A stretch of DNA of 64,000 bases. Source: Paenibacillus silvae. Its GTDB lineage: Bacteria > Bacillota > Bacilli > Paenibacillales > Paenibacillaceae. Both the position numbers and the translations under genes were made by a program. The notes under the pieces are model-generated. The model searched no databases. It was not told where the DNA came from and saw nothing but the letters and a program-made list of their open reading frames with translations. Every line of letters begins with the position of its first letter. Position 1 is the stretch's first letter. Location: the NCBI RefSeq assembly GCF_014639235.1, contig NZ_BMFU01000016.1, forward strand, positions 39,043 through 103,042, written 5' to 3'. Below are positions 16,773-26,857 of this stretch, one piece after another.

Positions 16773-18098
16773 TTACGGATTCACAAATACCGTTTTGAGC
16801 TTTGCCACATACTGCACGTCAAAGCCCAGGCCCTCGGCTACCATTGCTACGGGCACATAGGTTTTGGATTCCTTGCCAACTTTGTTCAGGAAGGCAGGTG
16901 TATCCACTGCAACAGATGCTCCGTTCACGATCACGGACTTGGCGCCCATCTTCACAGCTACCTTGCGGTCACCGTAGGTAATGGTTGCTGTAGACGTTTT
17001 GTTATCCCATACCGTTTTCGCACCTACCGCGTTTACAATGTCTTGAATAGCTACGAAGTTTTTGCCGTTACGGATAATCGGCTTGTATGGAGTGTTCAGC
17101 ATTTTACCGCTCACAATAATGTTCATCGGTTCACCTGCGGCTGGCGCAGCCAGTTTCGTGTATTCGCCCCAGATCGTTTTGGCAAAGACTTCAGCGATAG
17201 CAGCATATCCGTATTGATTTGGATGAAAGTCACGGTCTTTGATCATATGTGTCATCGTGCCTTCACCGCCCACAAACTCCTTGGCTACATGAGCGACTTT
17301 TACGTCTACGTCTTGTGCCGCAAACTTAGCTGCAATGCCGTCAATCGTTTGTGTGAAGCTCTCGGAAGTCTGCATAAGCTTGGTATACAGCTCTTTACCC
17401 GCTACCTCCGGCATCGGCTGATACTGATCGGCAATAACAATTCGGGCGGATGGATTGATAGCATGAATATCTTTCATAATTGCAGTCACATTGGTTGTAT
17501 ATGTGGACAGCAGTTCCTCCACTTTCTCTTGAAGCTCCTGGTCACTCATGGTATTCGCTGTACCAAGCAGTTCAGAAACGTCATTGCCACCAATCGTCAT
17601 CGCAACGAGATTGGCCTGTGCTATGCTTTCACGGATGGCAGCTGTGTTTGTACCAAACTGTCCAGCTCTCGGATCGGGCAGGTTAGGCTGAATTTCATCA
17701 GCAGCAAGTGTTCTGCCTGCGTTAATAGCATCCGTAAAGTTTTTCAACCCACTGGTTTTAAGTCCGGCGATGCCGAAGTTATCAACCTGTGTACGTCCAT
17801 GAAGCAAACCCTGCTCCTGCAGCCGCTCCACATAACCGTACGGCAGTGTTGTCATCTTAGGCTCGTAGCCTACAGTAATGGAGTCACCCAATGTAACAAT
17901 GCGGAACTCTTTCGTCGCGGCCACCGAATCTTTCTTTGGTGCTGTATTCGATGTTTCGTTTGAGGCGACAGGTAATACAGCCGTTTCAGCATCAGCAGCA
18001 TGTGCCGGCAATGCGGACGATGTGAACAGCAGCATGCCTGCCAGCATACTGGCAGACAGACCTGCAGCTGTGTTTTTCCAAATCCGTTTACGCTTCAT
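16773..18098 (-). CDS. Secreted SGNH/GDSL hydrolase with stalk domain
   Basis: Predicted secreted esterase or lipase-like enzyme of 441 residues. A signal peptide ends near ALPAHAAD (about residue 36). The SGNH domain follows at about 60-290, with GDSI at the nucleophile block, GGND in the middle and a C-terminal DxHPN block (RDFHPNQYGY). The last 120 residues (about 320-441) match the copper-amine-oxidase N-terminal-like stalk domain common in exported Paenibacillus proteins. The ATG at 18098 follows AAGGAG; a GTG four codons earlier would overlap that site. The natural substrate is unknown. Confidence 0.88.
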   Translation of the reverse strand: MKRKRIWKNTAAGLSASMLAGMLLFTSSALPAHAADAETAVLPVASNETSNTAPKKDSVAATKEFRIVTLGDSITVGYEPKMTTLPYGYVERLQEQGLLHGRTQVDNFGIAGLKTSGLKNFTDAINAGRTLAADEIQPNLPDPRAGQFGTNTAAIRESIAQANLVAMTIGGNDVSELLGTANTMSDQELQEKVEELLSTYTTNVTAIMKDIHAINPSARIVIADQYQPMPEVAGKELYTKLMQTSESFTQTIDGIAAKFAAQDVDVKVAHVAKEFVGGEGTMTHMIKDRDFHPNQYGYAAIAEVFAKTIWGEYTKLAAPAAGEPMNIIVSGKMLNTPYKPIIRNGKNFVAIQDIVNAVGAKTVWDNKTSTATITYGDRKVAVKMGAKSVIVNGASVAVDTPAFLNKVGKESKTYVPVAMVAEGLGFDVQYVAKLKTVFVNP

Positions 18099-18304
18099 TC
18101 TTGTGAACACTCCTTATAATTAAATCTATCATTTACACGATAATATAGTACATCCATCACTCCGATGACATATGCCTGTGTTCCTCTATTCTATCACCTT
18201 GATTACGGCCCTGTCTTCTCTCCACTATGCTTGCACCAAAAAACAGACTCCCCTTTGCCGGGAAGCCTGCCTTTGATCAAAGATACTTCATGTAAGAGAG
18301 CATA

Positions 18305-18571
18305 TTACTGCGATTGGTCGTCTGTCTCTGCCTCTGCTTTCTGCTTGGCAGCACGGTCCAGATACCGATCATAACGGTTATCCAGTTCACGAGCCATCGT
18401 ACGGAACTTTAACGTTTCTTCAACGATCGGGTCCCGTTCTGTCTGAATGCGGACCTCGTATTTCGGAGGAATCAGCTGACGTTCCCGCTCTTCAGCATCG
18501 CCGGAAGCTTCCATGTCTCCTTCTGTCAGCATATCGCTAAGCCGCCGTTCCAGTTCTTTGGATTCATCCAT
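18305..18571 (-). CDS. Small conserved-looking protein of unknown function
   Basis: 88 residues, highly charged, with a Glu/Arg-rich helical pattern and no membrane segment or signal peptide. I do not recognise a family. The ATG at 18571 has AAGGAG 9 bases upstream; a TTG further up overlaps that site. It starts 23 bp after the stop of the inositol-phosphatase family gene, so the two are probably co-transcribed. Confidence 0.75.
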   Translation of the reverse strand: MDESKELERRLSDMLTEGDMEASGDAEERERQLIPPKYEVRIQTERDPIVEETLKFRTMARELDNRYDRYLDRAAKQKAEAETDDQSQ

Positions 18572-18594
18572 CGTTATTCGCTCCTTCAATCAAT

Positions 18595-19467
18595 TTACTC
18601 CAGGCCTGTAGCCTTGGCTTCCTTCAGCACACCCGTCAACGCATCATGAACCTTGCCATTGCTGGCAACGATATGGTTCACCGCCAGTGTATAAGGTGTT
18701 CCAACAGTATCCGTAACCTTACCACCGGATTCCGACACCAGCAGTGCTCCCGCGGCAATATCCCACGGCTTGAGGCCAACTTCCGTATAGGCACTCAGAC
18801 GTCCTGCGGCAACATAAGCCAGATGAATTGCAGCAGAGCCCCCTGCACGCAGATTACGAACCTGCGGAGCCAGAGCCTGTACAGCAGCCATATTGAGCGG
18901 CAGCGCAAAGGTGGTATCTGCCGGGAAGCCTACCGCCACGAGGCTCTGTGCCAGTGTTTCTTCGCCCGATACCGTCATCCGGTTCCCGTGCACGTACGCT
19001 CCTTTTCCTTTTTCCGCAACAAATAATTCATCACGGGAAGGGTCATAGATGACACCAACAATGACTTCGCCCTTATGAGCGAGCGCAATGGATACCGAAT
19101 AGAATGGGAATCCGTGCACAAAGTTGGTCGTGCCATCTACCGGATCAACAATCCAGAGGTACTCTGCCTCTGCTGCTTCGTTCAGTGCTCTTGCTGAAGC
19201 TTCAGGCCCTGGTTCAACGCCCTCTTCCCCCAGAATCGTGTGCTCTGGAAAATGGGTCAGAATCAAGCGGCGAATCATCTGCTCTGCCCCTTTATCCACT
19301 TCGGTCACCAGATCCTGCGGAGAATACTTGGTTCCCAGCTCACTTACCGTGCCCAGACGGCTCTTGATCCATTCGCCTGCCTTGGACGCGGCATTAATAG
19401 CAACGGCAGTATAGCTTTTGCTTGTCACGACATAAGGTACCTTTTCCTTTTCATTCAAAGCGTTCAC
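18595..19467 (-). CDS. Inositol monophosphatase family protein
   Basis: Mg-dependent phosphatase of the inositol monophosphatase/SuhB superfamily, 290 residues. Metal-binding motifs are present: GEEG at about 80-83, the signature DPVDGTTNF starting at D108, and WDIAAG near residue 240 (KPWDIAAGALLV). The substrate could be inositol phosphate, a nucleotide such as PAP, or a sugar bisphosphate; the sequence does not decide. The GTG start at 19467 is uncertain because no strong ribosome site precedes it. Confidence 0.9.
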   Translation of the reverse strand: MNALNEKEKVPYVVTSKSYTAVAINAASKAGEWIKSRLGTVSELGTKYSPQDLVTEVDKGAEQMIRRLILTHFPEHTILGEEGVEPGPEASARALNEAAEAEYLWIVDPVDGTTNFVHGFPFYSVSIALAHKGEVIVGVIYDPSRDELFVAEKGKGAYVHGNRMTVSGEETLAQSLVAVGFPADTTFALPLNMAAVQALAPQVRNLRAGGSAAIHLAYVAAGRLSAYTEVGLKPWDIAAGALLVSESGGKVTDTVGTPYTLAVNHIVASNGKVHDALTGVLKEAKATGLE

Positions 19468-19566
19468 TCTACTTTCTATATCAATCTACGAAAAAGTTAA
19501 AATACTTGTTAAAAGTATACGCCTGAGCCATCGTAAAGTTTCTTGCTGCCCAGGCCCCTTTTGGCT

Positions 19567-20568
19567 TCATGGCTGGATGCGAACGGTAGACTCGTCCACC
19601 CACTCCACACCTTCATTCTGATAGAACGCCAGCTTCTGCATCAGCTGCACCAGAGCTTCATCCTTGCGTTTCGCCTCAATCATCACATCAAGGGCTGGAG
19701 TATACGCTGCAATATGACGGAGAAAATCAAGCACTGGCTCCACCTCGACTCCGTCCGCATGACCCCGCAGGTCCTTCTCGCTCTTCGGGCTGGAGACATG
19801 AATTTTCGGGGCTAACGGCTGGTCAGCAGATGCGTCGGCCTGTGCAAGCGGTGATTGCCAGGTATGCAAAATATCGGGCCACAGCTCCCATGGCTGCTCG
19901 CCTTCGTTATTTACCCACTGGTGGTGAATATCCAGCACCATCGGCAAGCCGAGGTTCTGGCATACGGCCAGCGTCTCGGGTGCATTAAACGTTTTATCAT
20001 CGTTCTCCAGTGTCATCCGTTCCTGAATATCCCGGTCCAGCTTCATAAAGTTTTCTTCAAAACGCTGCGCAGCCGAAGGCTTGTCTCCGTACGCACCGCC
20101 AATATGGATGTTGTTCTTCGCAGTTGCATTCAGCCCCATAGCATCCAGCATGCGAACGTGATGACGCAGATCCTTCATGGAGTTGCGCAGCACCTCTTCG
20201 CGAGGGGTACTCAGTACGGTAAAATGATCCGGGTGAAAGGACACGCGCATTTGATTTTCCTTCACAAAGTCACCAATCGCTTCGAAATCCGGCTTCAGTG
20301 CCGGGAACGGGTCCCAATCACTCAGGTCCTCATGGGTTGCGAGTGGAATTAATTTGGACGAGAAACGATATACATGAATATGACTGCCTTTATTATGCCT
20401 GAGCAAACGTAACGTATTGTGCAGGTTCTCAGCTGCAATGCGCTCCAGCTTGCGAATCGCTGCTTCCCTGTCTCCGATCTTGTTAAAGCTGGCCATCGTC
20501 ATCGTCCGGGAAGGCGAAGCATTCTCCACCAGCACCGACATTGCCACGTAACCGAAACGTACAAGCAT
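19567..20568 (-). CDS. uvsE: UV DNA damage endonuclease UvsE
   Basis: Cuts DNA 5' to UV photoproducts, an alternative to the UvrABC pathway. It has 333 residues with a TIM-barrel fold of the UvsE/UVDE family: RFGYVAMSV at the N-terminus, NLHNTLRLLRHN, RVSFHPDHFTVL, NNIHIGGAYGDK, LPMVLDIHHQWVN and IHVSSPKSEKD. The conserved His, Glu and Asp metal ligands appear within these blocks. The ATG has AGAGGAAG upstream. In spore formers UvsE helps repair UV damage. Confidence 0.95.
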   Translation of the reverse strand: MLVRFGYVAMSVLVENASPSRTMTMASFNKIGDREAAIRKLERIAAENLHNTLRLLRHNKGSHIHVYRFSSKLIPLATHEDLSDWDPFPALKPDFEAIGDFVKENQMRVSFHPDHFTVLSTPREEVLRNSMKDLRHHVRMLDAMGLNATAKNNIHIGGAYGDKPSAAQRFEENFMKLDRDIQERMTLENDDKTFNAPETLAVCQNLGLPMVLDIHHQWVNNEGEQPWELWPDILHTWQSPLAQADASADQPLAPKIHVSSPKSEKDLRGHADGVEVEPVLDFLRHIAAYTPALDVMIEAKRKDEALVQLMQKLAFYQNEGVEWVDESTVRIQP

Positions 20569-20831
20569 GGATTTCTTCCTCTCTGTTTAGAGCAGACAGA
20601 CCTCACGGATATAGACAGCCGCAGAGATAAGCCGACTCGGTATATAACCAAGTTTTACCCTAAACAAGGGACCATAATCGTATGTTTGAAAATCCATCCA
20701 GTCGTTCTGTTTGAGTGACTACTTTCATATAGACGGGCTATGTTCGATAGATGAGCTGTGTTCCCTGGGCTGTAACGTTCTCCTGGAGATGGCTCTATTG
20801 GCAGCACCGCTCGGTACGTTCTGTGATCAGA

Positions 20832-21155
20832 CTACTCCTGAGCTTGCTCTCCGAAAAACATTTCGTCCGCAAGTGCGGTCTGGATACGTGATTCTTCCTC
20901 GGTAAGCTTGCGAATGAGCTGCATCTCCACTTCCGTCACTTCCTGGTTCTGAAAATTGATCTCCGCAATGGAAGCCACAATCTTCACAATCGCCACCGCT
21001 ACGTTATCCGGGGTGTATGCAATGACTTTCTGCCCGGTTGGAAACACCCGGAAGCCTTGTTTGACCATTTTGCCGCGGCCGTATTCCAGCAGTTCGAAGA
21101 GTTCTTGCTCGCTTTTGAATTTGCATACTGAATTAAACTCTGTCTGAAAACCCAT
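20832..21155 (-). CDS. Protein of unknown function (107 aa)
   Basis: Not recognised. It is a soluble alpha/beta-like protein with FKSEQELFELLEYGRGKMVKQGF near the N-terminus, a central VAVAIVKIVASIAEINF stretch and an acidic C-terminus. The second of two close ATGs (21155) is chosen, since AGGAGG lies 7 bases before it and only one base before the first. It lies 59 bp downstream of ddl on the same strand and may be co-transcribed. Confidence 0.78.
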   Translation of the reverse strand: MGFQTEFNSVCKFKSEQELFELLEYGRGKMVKQGFRVFPTGQKVIAYTPDNVAVAIVKIVASIAEINFQNQEVTEVEMQLIRKLTEEESRIQTALADEMFFGEQAQE

Positions 21156-21214
21156 GCTCATTCCTCCTGATATGCTGATATTGGACTCTTGCCTGGATAT
21201 TCGGATCGTGCAGG

Positions 21215-22315
21215 CTATGCCTGAACACCGTTCTCGTAATTCAGCGCCTGCTTGCGGTTATACCGCTCCAGACCCAGCTCGATCATGCGATCCAGCAGTT
21301 CTGCATACGACACACCTGTCTCGCGCCACAAGAGAGGGTACATGCTGTACGGTGTAAAGCCCGGCATCGTGTTCACTTCATTGATTAGCAGTGCTCCATC
21401 CGATTTGCGAATGAAGAAATCTGCACGGGAAATGCCGTTACCCTCGATGGCACGGAACGCCTGCAAGGCCGCTTCACGAATACGATCGGCTGCTTCAGGG
21501 TCCAGCGGTGCAGGAATCAGCATCTGTGACTGTCCATCAATATACTTGGCTGCATAGTCGTAATACTCACCCGAGGATACAATCTCGCCCGGAACCGATG
21601 CCATCGGTTCATCATTTCCGAGAACGCTGACCTCAACCTCGCGTGCTTCCACAAATTCCTCAATGACAACTTTGGTATCATACCGGAGTGCAAACTCGAT
21701 CGCTGTTTTCAGTTCATCGCGGTTACGCGCTTTGGAAATGCCCACACTGGAGCCAAGGTTGGCCGGTTTAATGAAACATGGATAACCCAGCTGATCCTCG
21801 ACCTGTACGATCATTTCATGTTCGGTCTGCTTCCATTGTGTGGCGTTAAAATACGTGAAGGCACACTGGTCAATACCAGCCTGGGCGAACAGCTTTTTCA
21901 TGACCACTTTGTCCATGCCGCCTGCCGAAGCCAGCACGCCTGCACCCACATACGGCATATCCGCCATCTCAAACATGCCCTGGATCGTGCCGTCTTCACC
22001 AAACGTGCCGTGCAGCAGCGGGAACATGATGTCCAGCGCTTCCGCTCCACCGTATAAACGTGCGAATAATGCATTCAGCGCGTCCTGTGTGCCCCCTGCC
22101 GAGCTTTCCAGCTTCAGATCTTCAATGCGTGCAAAGGGTGCATGCATTACCGCTCCTTTTTTCCACGTCCCCTGCTTGGAGATATAAAAAGGAACCAGTT
22201 CATACTTGTCATAATCAAATGCATTTGTTACAGCAAACGCCGTTTGCAGCGACACCTCATGTTCGCCCGATTTTCCGCCGTATACGACGCCTACTTTTAA
22301 TTTATCCATACTCAT
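21215..22315 (-). CDS. ddl: D-alanine--D-alanine ligase
   Basis: Makes D-Ala-D-Ala for peptidoglycan precursors using ATP. It has 366 residues with an ATP-grasp fold. Visible motifs are GGKSGEHEVSLQTA near the N-terminus, GTFGEDGTIQGMFE, VGISKARN and the C-terminal EVNTMPGFTPYSMYP metal-binding loop. The ATG has GGAGG 6 bases upstream. This looks like a housekeeping ligase rather than a VanA-type D-Ala-D-Lac enzyme, but I cannot exclude altered specificity from sequence alone. Confidence 0.95.
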   Translation of the reverse strand: MSMDKLKVGVVYGGKSGEHEVSLQTAFAVTNAFDYDKYELVPFYISKQGTWKKGAVMHAPFARIEDLKLESSAGGTQDALNALFARLYGGAEALDIMFPLLHGTFGEDGTIQGMFEMADMPYVGAGVLASAGGMDKVVMKKLFAQAGIDQCAFTYFNATQWKQTEHEMIVQVEDQLGYPCFIKPANLGSSVGISKARNRDELKTAIEFALRYDTKVVIEEFVEAREVEVSVLGNDEPMASVPGEIVSSGEYYDYAAKYIDGQSQMLIPAPLDPEAADRIREAALQAFRAIEGNGISRADFFIRKSDGALLINEVNTMPGFTPYSMYPLLWRETGVSYAELLDRMIELGLERYNRKQALNYENGVQA

Positions 22316-22453
22316 GCGTAACCTCCGATTATATCTGTACCTGATGCTGTCTGCGCAGCCAATACGGGCAATTGCCCTGCTGCTTCCGGTCTCTGTTCTT
22401 ATTTTACACGGAACGGGCTGTCTGCGTCACCGCATCCCGCAAATCTTTCACTC

Positions 22454-23452
22454 TCAGAACTCGTCTGCAATATGAAAAAGCCGATACACCGTGCGTTCTG
22501 TCCAGGCATACGAATCCCGGTAATCCCAAAAACGGTGGCGGCTGCTCACGGTATGTGCGTTCACCAGCGGCATGCCACCCGCATCAAAAGCGGTAACCAC
22601 CGTGCTGTGCTGAAATCTCCCGTCGCCATCCCAGTCATAGAAAATGACATCACCGAGCATAAGCTGCTCGGGTCGATTCACTTCGGTCGCTGTCAGCCCC
22701 CAGCTGCTGCCGGACAAATATCTGGCCAGACTGTTGGACACAGCCCAGCTGTAACTCCACATTTCCGAGCCACCCACGTACCCTTTATACCACCAGCCCG
22801 CTTCTCTTCTACCAGTATAGTGGATGGGTGCTTCCCCTGCAAAGAGACACTGGGACACGTAATTCGTGCAATCCACGTCGAATTCTTCAAAGGCCGGATT
22901 GCCCGCATTCCACCACCGATCCGCATAAGCTACAGCCAGATCCCGGCGATAGATCTGTCGTCTCGCACTTCGGCCCTGACCCAGCACCTCGCGGTTCAAG
23001 AGCGGACGGTTCACCGCCTGTACAAAATCGGCCTGCTGGTACGGCTGCCCTTCCCCAGCAGGTCTGCGTTCAGGAACCTCACGCTCCACACGAGCAATGC
23101 TCCATTGTCCATTTTCACGCAAAAAGGTTAAACGCTCCCGCTCGATTCGATCCTCCCGGTGAGTGATGCCGCTCTTCTCATAGAACAGCCTGCTGTACAG
23201 CTGCACCTCCGCTACCGCTTCGTCAGGCCCATCGATCAGTGTGCGCACAAGCTTGGCACTGGTCTCGCTGCGAAGTGGCACGGCGCGCCGTTTGCGATAC
23301 CATTCATCCAGCCTTGCCATGCGTTCCCCCCGTTCAACCACAAATTCGGGATCGGTCACGATTCGTTCACTCGTCTGTGGACGGTAATCGATCTCACAGC
23401 GGTTATACTGGTTGACGTACGTATACAAGGCACTCTTCCATTCGCGTTCCAA
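22454..23452 (-). CDS. Amidase-domain (Amidase_6) protein
   Basis: Predicted papain-like hydrolase of 332 residues. An N-terminal region of about 160 residues precedes an Amidase_6 domain with the Cys motif DCTNYVSQC (Cys about residue 195) and a His in QHSTVV (about 282). These domains are found in putative cell-wall amidases of Gram-positives. No signal peptide is visible, so export is unclear. The start is uncertain: a TTG at 23452 has AAGGGGG 8 bases upstream and is preferred, while the ATG at 23473 contains that site inside its own coding part and has none before it. Confidence 0.82.
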   Translation of the reverse strand: MEREWKSALYTYVNQYNRCEIDYRPQTSERIVTDPEFVVERGERMARLDEWYRKRRAVPLRSETSAKLVRTLIDGPDEAVAEVQLYSRLFYEKSGITHREDRIERERLTFLRENGQWSIARVEREVPERRPAGEGQPYQQADFVQAVNRPLLNREVLGQGRSARRQIYRRDLAVAYADRWWNAGNPAFEEFDVDCTNYVSQCLFAGEAPIHYTGRREAGWWYKGYVGGSEMWSYSWAVSNSLARYLSGSSWGLTATEVNRPEQLMLGDVIFYDWDGDGRFQHSTVVTAFDAGGMPLVNAHTVSSRHRFWDYRDSYAWTERTVYRLFHIADEF

Positions 23453-23473
23453 GCTTGTGTCCCCCTTTGACAT

Positions 23474-23888
23474 GAGTTCGGATCTGGATTACCCGTATTT
23501 TGGATAAATGCAATTCGCTAATCCGACGAACACTCTCACTGCTCAATCGATACAGTAAGCTCCTATTATTCATATGAAGGGGACCTAGTTTGTATGTACA
23601 CAGTCAGATGACGTACCTAAAATATGTGACCTGAAAAGATCAATATCACCCGCATTCACACCAGAATCCAGAAAACGCCTTCATCTGTTGAAACGCTTGC
23701 TTGATCAGGCAAAAAGCCCTTTACGTACGGATGTGAAAACGGTATACTTAAAACTAAAGTTATGATTTTGAAATTATGTTTCATCTGATGAAACCATTGA
23801 ACAAGAACACGGAACGGTGAAGGCCTGTTCTTCATTATGAAATGAACGTTTTCTTCATCTCACCGACACATTTTAAGGAGGTACATGT
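23474..23888 (+). promoter_or_regulatory. Aconitase promoter region with two palindromic sites
   Basis: No gene. A perfect 17-bp palindrome GTTTCATCTGATGAAAC lies at 23778-23794 and a related site (14 of 17 positions) at 23678-23694, exactly 100 bp apart. The same half-sites with the same 3-bp spacer occur in the iclR promoter at 40857. A strong AAGGAGG precedes the aconitase ATG. I could not identify a clear -10/-35 pair. Confidence 0.6.
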
Positions 23889-26603
23889 ATGTCAGCCAAG
23901 AACCATTTCTCCGCTGCTCGTTCGCTTGAGGTCGGAGGCAAGTCTTACCGCTACTACAGTCTCGATGCTCTTCAGGAAGGCGGCCATGGCGACCTTTCCA
24001 AGCTTCCCTTCTCCATTAAAGTGCTGCTTGAAGCAGCCATTCGTCAATTCGACGGACGTGCCATTACCGAAGAACACGTTAAACAACTGACCGGCTGGGC
24101 AGATGGCCGTGACAATAATAAGGAAATTCCGTTCATCCCTGCGCGGATCGTACTGCAGGATTTCACAGGTGTACCTGTCGTTGTTGACCTTGCAGCAATG
24201 CGTGACACTGTGAAAAAAGCTGGCGGCGATCCAAAACAGATCAATCCGCTCGTTCCCGTTGATCTCGTTATTGACCACTCCGTTATGGTTGATGCCTTCG
24301 GAACCAGTGATGCACTGGATTACAACATCAAGGTTGAATTCGAGCGTAACGAAGAGCGTTACCGCTTCCTCCGTTGGGCACAAACGGCATTCAATAACTT
24401 CCGTGCTGTTCCACCATCCACAGGGATCGTTCACCAGGTTAACCTGGAGTATCTCGCTTCCGTGGCTGCAACCAAAACGGTTGATGGCGAAACCGTTGTA
24501 TTCCCGGATTCCCTCGTAGGTACGGACTCCCACACTACCATGATCAACGGTCTCGGCGTTGTTGGCTGGGGTGTAGGTGGTATCGAGGCCGAAGCAGGGA
24601 TGCTGGGCCAACCGCTTTATTTTGTAACACCGGACGTTATCGGTTTCAAATTGACAGGCAGCCTGAGCGAAGGCGCAACAGCAACTGACCTCGCGCTCAC
24701 CGTTACTCAAATGCTTCGTAAAAAAGGCGTTGTCGGCAAATTCGTTGAGTTCTATGGACCAGGCCTTGCCAACATCGGCCTTGCTGACCGTGCAACGGTA
24801 GCCAACATGGCACCTGAATACGGCGCAACCATCGGTTTCTTCCCGGTAGACAGCGAAACGCTGAACTACCTGCGCAGCACTGGACGTTCCGACGAGCAAG
24901 TAGAACTGGTTGAAGCTTATTACAAAGCTCAAGGTATGTTCCGTACAGCGGACACGGTTGATCCGGAATTCACGGATGTTATTGAGCTTGATCTCGGCTC
25001 CGTGGTACCAAGCCTTGCAGGACCTAAACGTCCGCAAGACCGCATCGAGCTGACTCAGATGAAAGAAAGCTTCAACAGCATCATCCGTACACCTGTCGAC
25101 AAAGGCGGATATGGACTGAGCGATGAGAAGATTGAACAAAAAGTGCCAGTGACACACCCTGACGGTTCCACAAGTGAGCTGAAAGCGGGCGCTGTTGTAA
25201 TCGCGGCAATCACAAGCTGCACGAATACATCCAACCCGAGCGTTATGGTCGGTGCAGGTTTGCTGGCGAAAAAAGCGGTTGAACTCGGCCTGACCAAGCC
25301 AGGATATGTGAAAAGCAGCTTGACTCCAGGTTCCCTCGTTGTTACCGAGTATCTGGAAAAAGCAGGTCTGATCCCGTATCTCGACCAACTCGGATTCAAC
25401 GTTGCCGGTTACGGCTGTGCAACTTGTATCGGTAACTCCGGCCCACTGCCGGATGAAGTTAGCGAGGCGATTGCTGCCAACGATATGACGGTAGCGGCAG
25501 TGTTGTCCGGTAACCGTAACTTCGAAGGCCGTGTACACGCTCAGGTTAAAGCCAACTACCTGGCATCTCCGCCACTCGTTGTTGCTTACGCACTTGCAGG
25601 TACAGTTGATATCGACTTCGAAACCGATCCAATCGGTCACGACCAAAATAATAAACCTGTATTCCTGAAAGACATCTGGCCGAGCTCCGAAGAGATCAAG
25701 GATGCCATCGCAAGCTCCCTGAATGCTCAGATGTTTCGTAATAAATATGAGAATGTATTTACTGCCAACGAGCGTTGGAACAAAATTGCCGTACCGGAAG
25801 GCGAGCTGTATGAGTGGGACCCGAACTCCACATACATCCAGAACCCGCCATTCTTCCAAGAGCTTGGCGACAAGCTGAACGATATCTCCGATATCCGCGC
25901 TGCACGTGTAATGGCATTGCTGGGTGACTCCGTAACAACGGACCACATCTCACCAGCAGGTAACATTGCTCCGTCCAGTCCGGCTGGAGTATACCTGAAA
26001 GAGCATGGCGTTGAGCGCAAAGACTTCAACTCCTACGGTTCACGCCGTGGTAATCATGAAGTGATGATGCGTGGTACGTTCGCCAACATCCGTATCCGTA
26101 ACCAGGTAGCGCCGGGTACCGAAGGCGGTATTACCAAATACTTGCCAACGGATGAAGAGATGTCCATCTATGATGCTTCCATGAAGTATCAGGCTGAAGG
26201 ACAGAACCTTATCGTTATCGCAGGTAAAGAATATGGTACAGGAAGCTCCCGTGACTGGGCGGCAAAAGGAACGTTCCTGCTCGGCGTCAAAGCCGTTATC
26301 GCAGAAAGCTTCGAGCGGATTCACCGCAGTAACCTGGTGGGCATGGGCGTTATGCCATTGCAATTCCAGGAAGGTCATGGCTGGTCCAGCCTCGGTCTGA
26401 ACGGACGCGAGACTTTTGACATTACAGGTCTGAGCAATGATGTGAAACCGGGTCAAGAGTTGAAAGTCACTGTAACCCGTGAAGACGGTACACAGTTTGA
26501 CTTCCCTGTCATCGCTCGTCTGGACAGCATGGTGGACGTAGATTACTATCACAACGGTGGTATCCTGCAAACTGTATTGCGTCAAATGATGAAAAAAGCT
26601 TAA
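23889..26603 (+). CDS. acnA: Aconitate hydratase (aconitase A)
   Basis: Interconverts citrate and isocitrate in the TCA cycle with a 4Fe-4S cluster. It has 904 residues, the standard size of the IRP/AcnA branch. The cluster ligands are C444 (ITSCTNTSNP) and C510/C513 (GYGCATCIGNSG). The swivel domain contains EYGTGSSRDWAAKG near residue 780. The ATG follows AAGGAGG. The bacillus homologue citB is controlled by CcpC, CodY and CcpA and can act as an RNA-binding regulator; here the visible promoter palindromes suggest an IclR-type input. Confidence 0.97.
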   Translation: MSAKNHFSAARSLEVGGKSYRYYSLDALQEGGHGDLSKLPFSIKVLLEAAIRQFDGRAITEEHVKQLTGWADGRDNNKEIPFIPARIVLQDFTGVPVVVDLAAMRDTVKKAGGDPKQINPLVPVDLVIDHSVMVDAFGTSDALDYNIKVEFERNEERYRFLRWAQTAFNNFRAVPPSTGIVHQVNLEYLASVAATKTVDGETVVFPDSLVGTDSHTTMINGLGVVGWGVGGIEAEAGMLGQPLYFVTPDVIGFKLTGSLSEGATATDLALTVTQMLRKKGVVGKFVEFYGPGLANIGLADRATVANMAPEYGATIGFFPVDSETLNYLRSTGRSDEQVELVEAYYKAQGMFRTADTVDPEFTDVIELDLGSVVPSLAGPKRPQDRIELTQMKESFNSIIRTPVDKGGYGLSDEKIEQKVPVTHPDGSTSELKAGAVVIAAITSCTNTSNPSVMVGAGLLAKKAVELGLTKPGYVKSSLTPGSLVVTEYLEKAGLIPYLDQLGFNVAGYGCATCIGNSGPLPDEVSEAIAANDMTVAAVLSGNRNFEGRVHAQVKANYLASPPLVVAYALAGTVDIDFETDPIGHDQNNKPVFLKDIWPSSEEIKDAIASSLNAQMFRNKYENVFTANERWNKIAVPEGELYEWDPNSTYIQNPPFFQELGDKLNDISDIRAARVMALLGDSVTTDHISPAGNIAPSSPAGVYLKEHGVERKDFNSYGSRRGNHEVMMRGTFANIRIRNQVAPGTEGGITKYLPTDEEMSIYDASMKYQAEGQNLIVIAGKEYGTGSSRDWAAKGTFLLGVKAVIAESFERIHRSNLVGMGVMPLQFQEGHGWSSLGLNGRETFDITGLSNDVKPGQELKVTVTREDGTQFDFPVIARLDSMVDVDYYHNGGILQTVLRQMMKKA

Positions 26604-26640
26604 TACACTTTATCTTTCATGAGATAAAATGACATAGCAA

Positions 26641-26688
26641 AGCCCCGCTTCATGTGCAGCATGCACGAGGAAGCGGGGCTTTTGTTTG
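26641..26688 (+). terminator. Intrinsic terminator after aconitase
   Basis: AGCCCCGCTT at 26641-26650 pairs with AAGCGGGGCT at 26671-26680, followed by a T-rich run. Confidence 0.9.
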
Positions 26689-26857
26689 TATTTAGGGGTT
26701 AGAGTTTAGGTTGTAAATCTGTGTTTTGGGGGTGTTGGGTTGGGTTGTTTGCTTATCTGCCTGTCGAAGTAGGTTGTGGTTGGTTGTTGGGGAGAAATTT
26801 GAGCTTCTCATTGGAATCCGGCTTTCGTTTGTGTAAATCGATGCCGTAGGATTTGCA

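Noticed and set aside
16770..17963. 397-residue open frame antisense to the SGNH hydrolase
   Set aside because: The opposite strand encodes a complete signal peptide, SGNH motifs and stalk domain; the antisense frame has none and no ribosome site.
23892..25946. 684-residue open frame antisense to aconitase
   Set aside because: The translation is Cys- and His-rich with no domain, has no ribosome site and mirrors the codon pattern of the strongly supported aconitase gene.
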